Positions 27,808-42,803 of a stretch of 64,000 nucleotides of DNA are shown piece by piece (position 1 is the stretch's first letter; each line of letters starts with the position of its first letter). A program made the position numbers and the translations under genes. This DNA comes from Engraulis encrasicolus (lineage: Eukaryota; Chordata; Actinopteri; Clupeiformes; Engraulidae). The stretch is taken from NCBI RefSeq assembly GCF_034702125.1, contig NC_085872.1:33403588-33467587 (forward strand), read 5' to 3'. Below the pieces are notes generated by a model, which saw only the letters and a list, made by a program, of their open reading frames with translations, ran no database searches and was not told where the DNA came from.

Positions 27808-27815
27808 TTTGTAGC

Positions 27816-32214
<4,399 letters not shown>

Positions 32215-32543
32215 TAAGAGCCCAAGAATCCGTGGATAGAGGATAGAGGATAGAGGACAGAGGCGGGATGAAGTGGATAGTGGAGGGAGGGATGTGAACT
32301 CTCAGGGGTCAGTGACTATACTGCACAAGGTTGCGCAAGCTTTCGAAAACATTATTTTTTGACAGGGTTACAACCTGGCTCCATCAGCGGATCCACCACC
32401 GCCAGGCTGCCTCCTCTACCCCCCTTTTATATAAGCCATGCCTTATGTTTGCTGTGAAGGTCAGGCACAACAGGCATCTTCTTGTAGAGGCACCAAAACT
32501 TCACTGTACACAATGAATTAGTATTTAGTTCACTCTTTATTTA

Positions 32544-32895
32544 AAGGATAACTTCAGTCAATTTCAACATGCAGTTGTGATGCTCACACTACCCTGGAAG
32601 TTACTACCTGAGTTTTTTTTCCTCTTCCTTTCTTTCCAAGATCCTTGGTCATTGTAATGGGGGCAGCGCTTTGTTTACATGCCAAAAAAACATTTTTATT
32701 TATTCCCAAAAACATCCAAAAGGTTATACAACATCAACAGATAACTAGCAAACAGCGGTACCTTTTGGGAAAGTATTTGGAGTATGTCCATTTTTTTTTT
32801 AATGTAAACAAACGCTGCCCCCATTAGAATGGCTCATATCTCAGAAAGGGCTGAGCCATACAGTCATACCTTGTATATTGTACGTTGATTTTCTT
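32544..32895. mobile_element. Truncated copy of the TTAA MITE at 42279-48584
   Basis: Starts AAAGGATAACTTCAGTCAAT and shares TCAACATGCAGTTGT, ATTGTAATGGGGGCAGCG, CCTTTTGGGAAAGTATTTGG and CCCCCATTAGAATGG with the split copy at 42279-48584. Translations of both copies give matching nonsense frames, confirming homology. The right inverted terminus is missing. A SINE inserted just beyond it. Confidence 0.85.
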
Positions 32896-32914
32896 TCCTT
32901 ATAAGTATATTCCT

Positions 32915-33099
32915 GGGGGGCACTGTGGCGCAGCGTGCTAAGCCCCCCACATTTGGGCTTGCATGCCCCCCCTCGGGGACCTCGGTCCGAGTCTGGTCGG
33001 GGTCATTTCCCGATCCTCCGCTGTCTCTCTGCCCCATTCGCTTCCTGTCACCATCTTCAACTGTCCTGTCAAATAAAGGCATAAAAGCCCCTAAAAAAG
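32915..33099 (+). mobile_element. tRNA-derived SINE with 12-bp target duplication
   Basis: Contains a pol III A-box-like TGGCGCAGCGTGCTAAGC and a B-box-like GGTCCGAGTCTGG at tRNA-like spacing, a unique body, and an A-rich tail after AATAAAGG. It is flanked by AAGTATATTCCT at 32903-32914 and 33100-33111, a perfect target duplication. The head looks like a degenerate tRNA gene. The family name cannot be given without a library. Confidence 0.92.
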
Positions 33100-33111
33100 A
33101 AGTATATTCCT

Positions 33112-34137
33112 TTCCTCATTCCTCTGTCAGACAACACTACAACAAAAAAGATATTGAATGTCAACACAAACAGCTGATGTGCATAATAAGTGGAGGAGTG
33201 ACTGTGACTTCAATCAAAATAAAAGAAGGCACGCAGCTTGATGCATTTGGCAGAAATCAATTCCATCAGAATGCTTGATTTCGCAAGCCAGTGAATTTTG
33301 GTACTCAAGCTATTCAGCATGACAGAAGTGCATGCCGGCAGTACATTCATATTGGAAAAATGGCACAACGCAGTGGTGCACAGCTCTCTGTGACACCAGG
33401 TTGTTATATGAAGGTTCAGATAGAACAGACACTTAAGCTGTTTTTAGGCCAACCAGAACTGGTGCCTTTTACCACAACTATTATCCTGGAAACCAAGGTG
33501 CTTACTTTTGAATGACTCACATTGATGCCGCAATGTTTGTTTTGCCACATGTGACCATGTCTAACCTGGCCTGATGTCTACATTATCAGGGTTTGCTGAG
33601 GAAAAGGCAGTCTTATTTGGTTCACATTGTGAAACAACTTTTCATTTTCTCCAAACACTCTTATTATCAGCATGAACGTGTCAGTTCTGTATTAGACGTG
33701 TGAAACACCACGGTTCTCTGCCAGCCTGAAAATGCTGTCAGTGGCCTTGCTTTTCTGTAAATGAAAAGCACTTGGCAGCAAAGGGGTTCTAACACTGAGG
33801 TGGACCTTAAGGTCTTGAGGGTCCGTAAGCTTTTTTCCTATTAAAAATACTCCTCACGATAGCACATGACACTGTTTTTTGGGTTTTGTGTTAGAAATGG
33901 TGGTTTTGTAATGAGCCCCTTGCAGTTGGCCGTGGGGGAGAGCAATTGGAGGACAGGGAAGGGAGAAAGGGAGGTGGCAGGAAGGAGATGAAGCGAGACA
34001 AAGACAGGGGGGGCGAGAGTTAACGAAAAGCACTCGCGTCTTTTGGTGTCGCTAACGCCTTCAGAGGGATAATGCACCGAGATGACAGGGTTGGCCTAGC
34101 ATCTCATTACGGCATAATGACACACTTGTTTGCGCTC

Positions 34138-34141
<4 letters not shown>
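33112..34141. other. Putative intron; no separate feature seen
   Basis: A weak match to the CACGGTTCTCTGCCAGCCTGA word at 33708-33728 suggests an old repeat relic. Otherwise nothing supported. Confidence 0.35.
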
Positions 34142-34216
<75 letters not shown>

Positions 34217-34238
34217 CACACACACACACACACACACT
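34142..34238. repeat. (CT)n-(TA)-(CA)n microsatellite
   Basis: About 33 CT units, ATATATA, then about 9 CA units. Confidence 0.96.
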
Positions 34239-34374
34239 GCTCTCACCTAGTGTTCTGTGTGCCTTTGTTCACTTTTGTGTACCTTTTTTCTGATTTAACT
34301 CTCCCATCTTTCTACCTCAGTTCATCTTCTTATGAAGGTAATGTTTGTCTTTCATCTTCTGTCTTCTCTTTCAG

Positions 34375-34390
34375 CTTCCTCATTAAGTGA
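34375..34390 (+). CDS. Candidate terminal coding exon (…SFLIK stop)
   Basis: The acceptor has a long pyrimidine-rich run ending CTCTTTCAG. The exon then reads C TTC CTC ATT AAG TGA. Joined to the AG left over from the exon at 32123-32213, it gives Ser-Phe-Leu-Ile-Lys and a stop, so the tail is [14 protein letters not shown]. The exon continues as 3' UTR to at least the AATAAA at 34533. Support comes from the acceptor quality and the phase match. The coding part is too short to prove by itself. Confidence 0.5.
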
Positions 34391-34532
34391 AAACGTGGAC
34401 TCCCCACTCACAGCTTCGGTCCACAGGAACACAGAAGCAGCAGTACCTAGAAAAATTGTAGCCGGGGACTGGTCAACTCATACAGTGTGCATGATCTTAA
34501 CAGTTCAGCCAAGATGTGTCCATCAAAGGGAA

Positions 34533-34538
34533 AATAAA
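34533..34538 (+). promoter_or_regulatory. Polyadenylation signal AATAAA
   Basis: Canonical hexamer 143 bp after the candidate stop codon, followed by T/G-rich sequence within about 60 bp. It plausibly ends the unidentified membrane-protein gene with a short 3' UTR. Confidence 0.4.
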
Positions 34539-34747
34539 TCTTACTTTGACAACCCAAAGGCCATTGCTGTGGTGTGTGAATATATTTTTACATTTGTGGG
34601 TCAGTGTAATGTGCTGAGGCGTCTTTCTCTCTTTCAGTTCATACTCTGCTAATGATAAATGATCAGCGTATTTGCATGTATGCCATTCTTATGTTTATGC
34701 AATGGTAAGGATTTCTGGGTCCGCATGTGCGTGCGAGTGCATGTGAG

Positions 34748-34764
34748 TCAGAGAGAGAGAGAGA

Positions 34765-34840
<76 letters not shown>

Positions 34841-34865
34841 AGACGAGGTAGAGGGAGGGAGAGAG
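34748..34865. repeat. (GA)n microsatellite with GGGA interruptions
   Basis: GA array broken by GGGAGA and GGGGGA units, with a degenerate 3' end. Confidence 0.95.
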
Positions 34866-35227
34866 AGGCAAAGTATGTATTATTTGTTATTGCTTTTTTA
34901 TGAATCCTCCCTTGGGGCTATTGTGCAGTCTCAGCAGATTGGGTTCCCTCTTTTTGTCCCTCAATTGCAGTTTTTCCTATCTAGCCATTCGTCCAATCAT
35001 ACGGCAGTTTCCCATACACCCTACTATACTCTCAATCTCTCTATCTCGCCCTCTTTTCCTTCTACTGCCTCTCTCTCTCCCTCCTTCTTATCAGACTCTC
35101 TCTTCTCCTCAACTTCATTACTAACAACCATGAAAGGCCCAAGGAGTGGTATAAAGAAGCCAAACACAATAACCTAGAAGGCATGCGTGCGTGTGTGTGC
35201 GTGCGTGGGGGGCTGGGGTGGGGTGGG
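34866..35227. other. No gene seen; CT-rich and GT/GGGT-rich patches
   Basis: Pyrimidine-rich sequence at 35030-35115 and a GTGC/GGGGT-rich patch at 35180-35228. Frames across it are compositional. Confidence 0.45.
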
Positions 35228-35235
35228 GAATGAAC

Positions 35236-35578
35236 TAGGACTATAACGATATTGTATCGAACCGAGAAATTGTGATGCTCAGTGTCACAATACTGTATCG
35301 TGATCCAAGTAGGCAGTATCGTGAAAGTTTAGTATCTTTCAAAGTTTTGTTACCTTTCTGTCCAGAAAGCAACCACATGATATGATGTGATAGTGCTTCA
35401 AATTGCCATCATTATTACTTTTAAACTATTTTATATTATTAGTAGCCTCTTGACACCTATTCTACCAATAAGCTATCATAGTTTTCGTAGATTTCAAAAA
35501 TCGTGGGGTGTATCGAACCATAGATCAAAAATCATGATACGCACCGAATCGTGAGTTTGGTGGATCGTTACATCCCTA
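35236..35578. mobile_element. hAT-type MITE with 8-bp duplication
   Basis: Left end TAGGACTATAACGATA and right end GATCGTTACATCCCTA are imperfect inverted repeats. Subterminal repeats GTATCGAACC and ATCGTGA recur on both sides. Flanks GAATGAAC (35228-35235) and GAATAAAC (35579-35586) form an 8-bp duplication with one mismatch. 343 bp, non-coding. Confidence 0.9.
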
Positions 35579-35586
35579 GAATAAAC

Positions 35587-35957
35587 ACAACTAAATAAAG
35601 TTTATGCACCTCTAAAATGTTAGAATTAGAGTTTACGCCCCTCTCAACTGTTTACTATCAATACAGAGCTCATGCAGGCTCATGCATTATCTACAGTGCA
35701 TTCATGGTACAAGTACAAAATGGAAGTCTTACCACATGCTCTGAAAGTTATTGTCAAACATGAACATCCAGATAATCCTGACCATGTTTATAACCATAGT
35801 CACAGTTTATTCACAGTTAAGTTATTTTAAAACAGCACTTTGTGTATGTTACAAGGAGCCACGGGTAATTCAGCAGAAAAATACTTTTTAGCCCTGTCTC
35901 TCCTACTTTCTGCCACCATAACTTTCTATTAGTGTTTGACCTCATCACCTGTCACTG

Positions 35958-35960
<3 letters not shown>
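35587..35960. other. No gene seen
   Basis: AT-rich sequence with no supported feature. Confidence 0.4.

Positions 35961-36023
<63 letters not shown>
35961..36023. repeat. (CA)n microsatellite
   Basis: About 31 pure CA units. Confidence 0.97.
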
Positions 36024-36026
<3 letters not shown>

Positions 36027-36289
36027 TATTCTTGTCATCCATTTCAGAATACATACCCACAATAGTTAACCTGTTCACACAAACACAAAGAGGCAGCATT
36101 GCTCTGTGTGCAGTGCGCATGTACTGCATGTTCATGTACATCAAGACCCCTGAGCAGATGTCTACATACCGAAATATGAAATCGGACATATGAGATCTAC
36201 CGTCTATGCCCATACAAGTGTTCATAGATACTGTGAAACCCTAACGCACCTCTCTGTTGTGCTATAGTGCACAGACAGCTGTAGCCAGT

Positions 36290-36560
36290 GTGATTGAGAG
36301 GGCTGTCTGGAACCCCCCGGGCTTGTCACATGAGTACAGAGAGGCGCCATATCATCTCAGCCCTTATTAGCATAACCACGCTATTGCTGCTAGCTTGCAT
36401 CCTCGACTGGATTGCATTAAGTGAGCGCTCGGATCTCAATCGAGGGGCCAGTGGAGCACCGAATCAAAGTGGTGTGCCATTTGATTAGGGCCTCCAAGAG
36501 CATCTGGCGATTCTTCTCCGCTTGTCACCGCGTATTATGAAGTGCCACTGGATCTGACTG
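36290..36560. other. Possible conserved noncoding element
   Basis: Unique sequence dense in palindromic and homeodomain-like words (CTTATTAGCATAA, TTGATTAGGG, GCATTAAGTGAGC) and lacking repeats. The 64-codon frame at 36294-36488 has no domain. Candidate regulatory element only. Confidence 0.25.
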
Positions 36561-36710
36561 CTTGTGTGCGGGCGAGGCCAAAGGGGGTGGATGAAGTGGC
36601 AATCTAATTTGTGGTGTTTGTTCATTTGTTGTCTTTTGTTGTTCTCTTTTTTTACTGCCTCTCTTCCGCCCACATCTGATTCTTGCCTTTGGCTACAGTG
36701 TATACCAGTA

Positions 36711-36725
36711 TGTGTGTGTGTGTGT

Positions 36726-36759
<34 letters not shown>

Positions 36760-36783
36760 CTGTGTCTGTGTCTGTGTCTGTGT
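36711..36783. repeat. (GT)n-(TGTCTG)n microsatellite
   Basis: GT units with one TCTG break, then repeated TGTCTG hexamers. It is the last large array before the transposon-dominated part of the window. Confidence 0.95.
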
Positions 36784-36929
36784 TTCTGTTTGTATTTTCA
36801 TTACTCTATCCCTCGCTTGTGTCTTCAGTTATGCCACCCCAGACATATTCCCTTCATGCAGTCACTGTCTGTGTAAAGAAGTTGGTATCTACAACCTAAT
36901 AGCCCGCTAATTCCTTACACCTTAGACTA

Positions 36930-37100
36930 AAGGCTCTTTTCCACCGCTAGTTTTCTGGTAGGCCTACAGCGCGACTCGCCCGCCACGTTTTGCTTTTTGG
37001 TTGAGCTGTCGTGCCCAAATGAAAAGCAAAAAAAGGCGATTGAGTCGTGCTGTGTGGAGCTGTAGGCCTACCTGAAAACCGGCAGTGGAAAAAGTGTTTG
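36930..37100. mobile_element. Short TIR MITE with TTTTCCAC ends
   Basis: The left side (TTTTCCACCGC, GTTTTCTGGTAGGCCTACAG) is the inverse of the right side (CTGTAGGCCTACCTGAAAAC, GCAGTGGAAAAAG) over about 35 bp with few mismatches. The loop is about 85 bp. No clear target duplication. Confidence 0.8.
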
Positions 37101-37374
37101 CATCAAATGTGTCAGTAGGCATGTGTGACACTTTTGGTGGATGCAGTGTAAGGGCAACTAACATACCTTCTGAGAACCCTGGACCAACGTAAGCACATGT
37201 CTTCCTTGACGGCCAGCTCTGTCCTGAGCTTGCTCCCATTCTGGCTCATCTCCGAAGTTCACAGTTGAGCTGTTGAGCTGGGCACTCTTACAATCTTCTG
37301 TTGTCAGTTAGAGGGAAGTGAGGGTGAGAGTTATGTCAGACACTCGTTTTACTCCAGCTGCTGTCTGTATATTA

Positions 37375-38464
37375 GGGTGGTTGACATGACGCCTTGTTTT
37401 TACGTAACATTAGTTAAAAACCTACAAAATTGATATTTTTCCTCTTGAAAACAAATGTAAATGAAAGAAGATGTAGTACATCATGTTTATGGAAAGGTTA
37501 ATATGTCAAATGTCGTGTGGTGTGACTGTAACATTAATACAACCTGGAATATATACAGCTATAAAATAAACCAACAACATTTTGAATCATTTATAAAGCA
37601 TTTGACATGATTGCATAAATATTAACTACAAGGGTCTTAAAGACAGGCTCCTAACCAGTTATACCTCAGTTATTGGAGAGTGGTGTGGAAGTTTAAGGTG
37701 ACTATTAACCTCTTAATATGTCTACATATTGTCTACAATGTTTCTGTCACGCAATGCTTAGGTTCATTTTATGGTGTCCTGTGGTGTGACTGCTCTTATA
37801 GAAGGAAAAAAAGGTTTTTTATATACATGAAGACACATATTAAGATTAAACACAATATCATTATCTAGTTAGCATGAGCTCAGAGGTCAGTCATGTATAC
37901 AAAAGGATTAAAATGGCCACAATGCAGTGAATTTCCTGTGGTGTGACTCCATGTCATGCGGTCTGACATGCTTATGCAATGTGTTACTCAATCTTTACTT
38001 GTTTTTCATGTATCATGCAAGGATATAAGGATACCAGGAGATTTATTTGTCACATTCACACAATTATTACAAGTAGGCTAATACAGCGAAACCATGCAGT
38101 GAAATCTCAGTTGTCTGCCTGCACGATGCATAGGCGTGTGCGGGTGGGTAGTAGTGTGTGTGTGGGGTGGGGGTTAAAGGAACAATAGCAGAAAGAGCAT
38201 TGGGGATATGTTTGTGCAGAATATTAATCATTTTATTGTATCTTACTGAAATGTCACACCAATGATGTCACACCACAGGACACATTTTCCCAAAAATGGC
38301 AAAAAATTTAGCGAAATTCCACGAACCACTGAGTGCTTTATTTTTTCTATTTTTTTCCGATTTTTCCACCCATTTTTTCAGGAATTGGAATGTTTCCTCA
38401 GGAATTGGAATGTTTCCTATGTTTCCTCCTTTAAGTGTGTTACGGCCTTAAACGTCAACCACCC
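37375..38464. mobile_element. 1.09 kb DNA transposon, GGGTGGTTGAC ends, ATTA duplication
   Basis: GGGTGGTTGACATGACG at the left is inverse to CGTCAACCACCC at the right, and both sides are flanked by ATTA (37371-37374 and 38465-38468). The interior repeats the word CCTGTGGTGTGAC in direct orientation near 37514, 37779 and 37935, in a variant near 37956, and inverted near 38267-38281. A 20-bp tandem duplication (CAGGAATTGGAATGTTTCCT) lies at 38379-38418. No transposase frame. The 4-bp duplication suggests a Chapaev-like group, but this is tentative. Confidence 0.75.
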
Positions 38465-38468
38465 ATTA

Positions 38469-38814
38469 CCAACTGTCTGAACATTCTACATGCGAGTCTT
38501 GAGAAGAAAACCTAAAAGTAAGGTTTTTTGAAGTGAAATACAATTATTTGTTGGGCTGTTGTGCTATTGCAAACTGAAGGTGCCTTGACAGCAATGACTT
38601 CATGAAGAGCAATGCCACCTAAAGAAGAAAAAGCAATGCCGGATGCAACTCTAGAACAGGCCAACAACATCTACATAATGATTACCCTCCATTTGTCATA
38701 TTGTAAGTTCTGAAAAGGAAAGGTTTGATCAAGGTAAACTGTGTGTCTATGCTGAAATCTTGTATCAGCTACTTAACACCTGACAACTGCATTCTGTTAA
38801 TAATTCGCACCTTC
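38469..38814. other. No gene seen
   Basis: AT-rich sequence between two transposons. Confidence 0.4.
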
Positions 38815-38822
38815 ACTGGCTC

Positions 38823-39198
38823 TAGGGCTGCACGATTATGGAAAAAAATCATAATTACGATTATTTTGGTCAAAATCGTAATCACGATTATTAATCATGA
38901 TTATTGAATTTCGCAGATTTTTTTGAAAATTATAACAAGATGAAATATAACCAAGAATGAATTATATATGGGATGAGCAAAATAAAATGAATTGGAATAA
39001 TTATGTAAAGGCAATAGCATGAAACTTAGGTGGACAGATTTCTGTCCAGAAACACCAGCCTGTCAATATGTTCTGGCTTCAAGGACGCTCTCAAAGGTAG
39101 GTCACTATTACCACGACAAAATCACGATTAAAATTTCGACTTCGGTTTCACTAATTTATCACGATTTTCGATTATTTTCGATTAATTGTGCAGCCCTA
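38823..39198. mobile_element. hAT-type MITE with perfect 8-bp duplication
   Basis: Ends TAGGGCTGCACGATTA and TAATTGTGCAGCCCTA, flanked by ACTGGCTC at 38815-38822 and 39199-39206. Subterminal repeats CACGATTA and TTCGATTATT occur on both sides. 376 bp, no coding capacity. Confidence 0.96.
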
Positions 39199-39252
39199 AC
39201 TGGCTCCCATGGTTATTTATCTGTATAGCACTTTACTACGAATACCTATAAG

Positions 39253-39818
39253 CAGGGTGCGATTGTCCCTGTCGTGCCGAAAAGTGAGTGCCTGCCAGAA
39301 CACGAGTGCCCTCATTGAAACCAATGGAAAGCGATGACCAATTTTTCAGATAGTTTTTACCCATTTTTGCAGATAAATCCGGCACAATTTAAAATGGAAA
39401 GCCTATCAATAAAGCATCTAGATTCCTTCTGGAAGTATTACAAAGAACTGGTTACAATTTCGGTATTATTTCCATAAAAGAATCGAAGAATTGTCATAAC
39501 AAATGTTACAGTTTCATTCAAATAGCTCATATTAAGTGGAGGACGAGTAATGTTTCATAAGCATAAGTTTAGTTAATAAATTATGTAATTCATTCTGCAA
39601 AAAATTGTATAATTTTCTCTCAAAAAAATGTCATTGGTTTCAATGAGGGCACTCGTTTTCTGGCAGGCACTCGCTTTTTGGCACGACATCCCCCCCTTCT
39701 GGTCTTTATACAGCCACTTTTTCTACATGATTTTATCACAGTTCAATGTAATTCCATTGATATTGCTTACAATCTGAAACATATCCCCCCTTCTGGTTTT
39801 CCGACAAATCGCACCCTG
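39253..39818. mobile_element. hAT-type MITE with internal long hairpin
   Basis: Ends CAGGGTGCGATT and AATCGCACCCTG flanked by CCTATAAG on both sides (39245-39252 and 39819-39826), a perfect 8-bp duplication. Inside, an inverted pair at about 39272-39326 and 39630-39690 (GTGAGTGCCTGCCAGAA versus TTCTGGCAGGCACTCG) forms a second, longer hairpin. The word ATCCCCCCCTTCTGGT is directly repeated near 39688 and 39784. The inner hairpin may be a separate element. Confidence 0.93.
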
Positions 39819-39920
39819 CCTATAAGCTACACATATAATAAAGTAATCTTTTGCATCCTTGATGTCAGTCAAAATTGATTGTGATTTCAGTAGATAACAT
39901 CTCCTTTGTTGACTGCAGGT

Positions 39921-41683
39921 CAGTGGTGTAGTCTACGTAGAACGCAGGTATACGCCGTATACCCACTTCTTAATTTTGGTAATTTCCGTATACCCACTTC
40001 TAATGTACCGTATACCCACTTCTCATATGGCCAGCATCAATCAGTTCCAGGCTATACACACATTATCCTGTAGGTGGTGGTAGCATAAATGCAAAATGTA
40101 ATGATGCAGGTCAAAGATGACGGCGCCCGGGGTTAGGCTATGCCGAAAGGCTGAATAGTTAGGCTACAATTCAGGTGTCCATTTAACTATGGTTTCATTG
40201 CGACCTACCAATCAGACGCGGCTATTCTGCCTTTCATCCATCAAAACAAAAATCTAGCATGGAGCGTGTATCGGTAGTTGCTAAAGGTTGCTAAATTGTA
40301 AACTCGAGGCATCTACGAAATGTCCTTGTACATCTGGAGTGACTCATGTTCTCACCATTTGGATCGGATTATACAACTATCATCTCAACATCCGTGGGTT
40401 CGCGTTTGCAGGGTAGACTTTCCAGGGCTGTGACAGGTAGGCTAAGGTGTTTAATAACATTATGACTTACCCCCTCGTCTAACTTCCACGAACATTCAAG
40501 TTTAGTTCAAGCTTAAATATTAAGTGTTCTGCCCAATTGTTAATGATTTTAATTTTCATTTATGACATAAATGGACATGTCAGACACACAACCTGTTTCA
40601 TGATGTGATGGTGTTCTGCTACTTTAAAACAATCACTCTGTTAGGCCTTGCTTTATGACCGATGAGTACAAAGATCAGGGGTGGATTGGGAAGAATTTCT
40701 CCACCGGGCCAATTTTGCCAAAGCTGGCCCCATACCAAAAACATTTAAATAAATATATAAATAAATATAGCCAAGGCTACACTGTATATTGTCACATGTG
40801 TGTGCCCTTGAAAGGTTCTATATATTGTGCATTCTTTTTTCAATCACTTTTTGTTGGCCTACTAATGTATTATTACAATTTTTATTAGCCTACATTATTA
40901 TGTTCAATTCTGGTTGAAATTTGCATTATCAAACTGTAACCTTTCACACTATTTATAACATAATCATTTTTATAGTGACTTCCAATTTGGATCAGTAATT
41001 GTTTCCCAAGTTCATGACCTTTACTTCACAGAAAGTACAAACTTCAGATTTGCACAACAAAACTTTGTTGGATTTTTTATCCAACCAATTCAGGTGAATG
41101 TAAACACCAGTGGGTAAGCCATCATTCGTGACCAGGATCAGTTCTGAAATCTGACCACTAGATGGCAGTATACACTAGGGAAATACTCCAGGAATCTATT
41201 GACATCCAAGAGCAGGTATAGGCCTATGCATTATACTGTATTATATTATTTTATATTATATTATGTATTGTATTCTATTCTATTCTATTCTATTCTATTC
41301 TATTCTATTCTATTATATTATATTTATATTATAAGCACTGTCACATTTTACTCAAGGTGCTTAATCTAAAAAGTAAAATGAATGACGAAGAACTGTTATA
41401 GATAGATAGAATAGATTTTACTAGGGCATTAGGGCATGACTATTGAACATCTTTCCGATGGAGAGTTGGAAATTGAGATATTGAGATGCAATACATTTTC
41501 GTACCATATAGCCTCTTTGCTCAAGTGCCTTGTACAACAACTCTGATACATGGACGCAAACATTTTTGTCACTTAGATTGGTCGCGAGGGGGTGGCGTCC
41601 CGAGCCCTAGCTTGGTAACCACCGAGCCCATGTCTGGCCGAATATACAGTATACCCACTTCTAAACAGTAGACTACACCACTG
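39921..41683. mobile_element. 1.76 kb hAT-type element with perfect 8-bp duplication
   Basis: The 16-bp ends CAGTGGTGTAGTCTAC and GTAGACTACACCACTG are perfect inverses, flanked by CTGCAGGT (39913-39920 and 41684-41691). GTATACCCACTTCT recurs at 39957, 39988, 40010 and 41649 as subterminal repeats. No transposase frame. A fragment starting CAGGGGTGGATTGGGAAG near 40677 and the (TATTC)n array at 41271 may be secondary insertions. Confidence 0.95.
41271..41313. repeat. (TATTC)n array
   Basis: About 8 units set in AT-rich sequence, like the tail at 4883-4940. It may mark a decayed LINE tail, but no LINE coding sequence is visible before it. Confidence 0.93.
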
Positions 41684-41691
41684 CTGCAGGT

Positions 41692-42278
41692 CAATGTGTT
41701 TGAGAGTTGCTTAAGCTGACAGAAAGCCACAGTAAGTATAACCACTCCAAACTTGTGTTGAGCATGAGCGCATTCATTTGCACAGAACCTTGAGGAGAAT
41801 GGGCCAATTCTGTCAGCCAACAACAGACGATGAAGTCTGTGGTGGGCACATGCTGAGCAGAGCTAGAAAGTTTGAGGTTGCTTGGTTTCTGCTGAGCAGA
41901 TGCCTCCAGATTGTGCGATCAGAATAATAGGCTAACTAACGAAATGAAGTCATGGATCCAAGCTTTTCTCTAGTCTCTGCCTATGCTAGTGGCAACTATA
42001 TAATGGTGAAAGAAACTAGATTGCATTCTCACATAAAATGCTGGAAGCGGGTTTGCCTTTTGGGGCAGAGATGAGCAGTTTTATTTTTGATATCACTATC
42101 CCTAAATTAAAAACAAACTACTATTGAGAAAACAAAGCTAAAAGAAATGTTGGAAAAGTCCATCCACCCAGTCAGAAGTTATGGGCCAAACAATTCAGCC
42201 ATCTTGGATTCAGCCATCTTGAAAGTGTTGTAGCTCCACGTTTTGGAGATATACTAAATGACATACATGGTATTTTAA
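41692..42278. other. No gene seen; left flank of the nested transposon block
   Basis: Ends with ATACTAAATGACATACATGG, which recurs at about 48696 beyond the nest, plus TTAA at 42275-42278. Confidence 0.5.
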
Positions 42279-42794
42279 AGGGACAGTTTGGTCAATTTCA
42301 ACATGCAGTTGTATTGCTCACGCTACCCTTGACTTGTCATTACCTGGTGATGCCACATTTTTCGGCTCAGCCTGTCAAGTTATTCTTTTATTAACAGGTT
42401 TGCAGGTAAGTATAACAGACCCAGACAGCAATTAGATTTGGGCCGGGTCCGTTTTCAAGTCAGCAGATCCGCATAGCAGTCACAGTCATTTTGCCGATCA
42501 GCGGCAGCTCCGATCCGGACCAGTAGTTTGACCGTCAGTTTTGAACGCTCCTGGCGGATGCGGGCCAGATAAGCAATCCGGACGCGCCATAATAAAATAA
42601 TTCAGTCCGATTTGAAGGCGCGTGGTGGGTGCGGGCCACATAAGCAAACGCGGACGCGCCAAAACTGAATTTGTTCCCCAACTGTCACTTTCCCGGAACC
42701 CTCAGAGAGAGACCGTTCTTCAGTTTACCTCAGCTGAACTCAACTATCCGCCTGTGTCGCGTTTCGTCCAACACTGCACTGTCGTGACTTGATC

Positions 42795-42803
42795 ATGGTA
42801 AGT
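42795..42803 (+). other. Exon-like 5' boundary: ATG followed by GTAAGT donor
   Basis: Within the 4.7 kb transposon, ATG at 42795-42797 is followed at once by a consensus donor GTAAGT. With the next module (acceptor TAG at 43541-43543) the reading would be M-VQPFLDRPDTNIRPTGCI and then a stop, so the transcript may be non-coding or the frame decayed. Confidence 0.35.
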
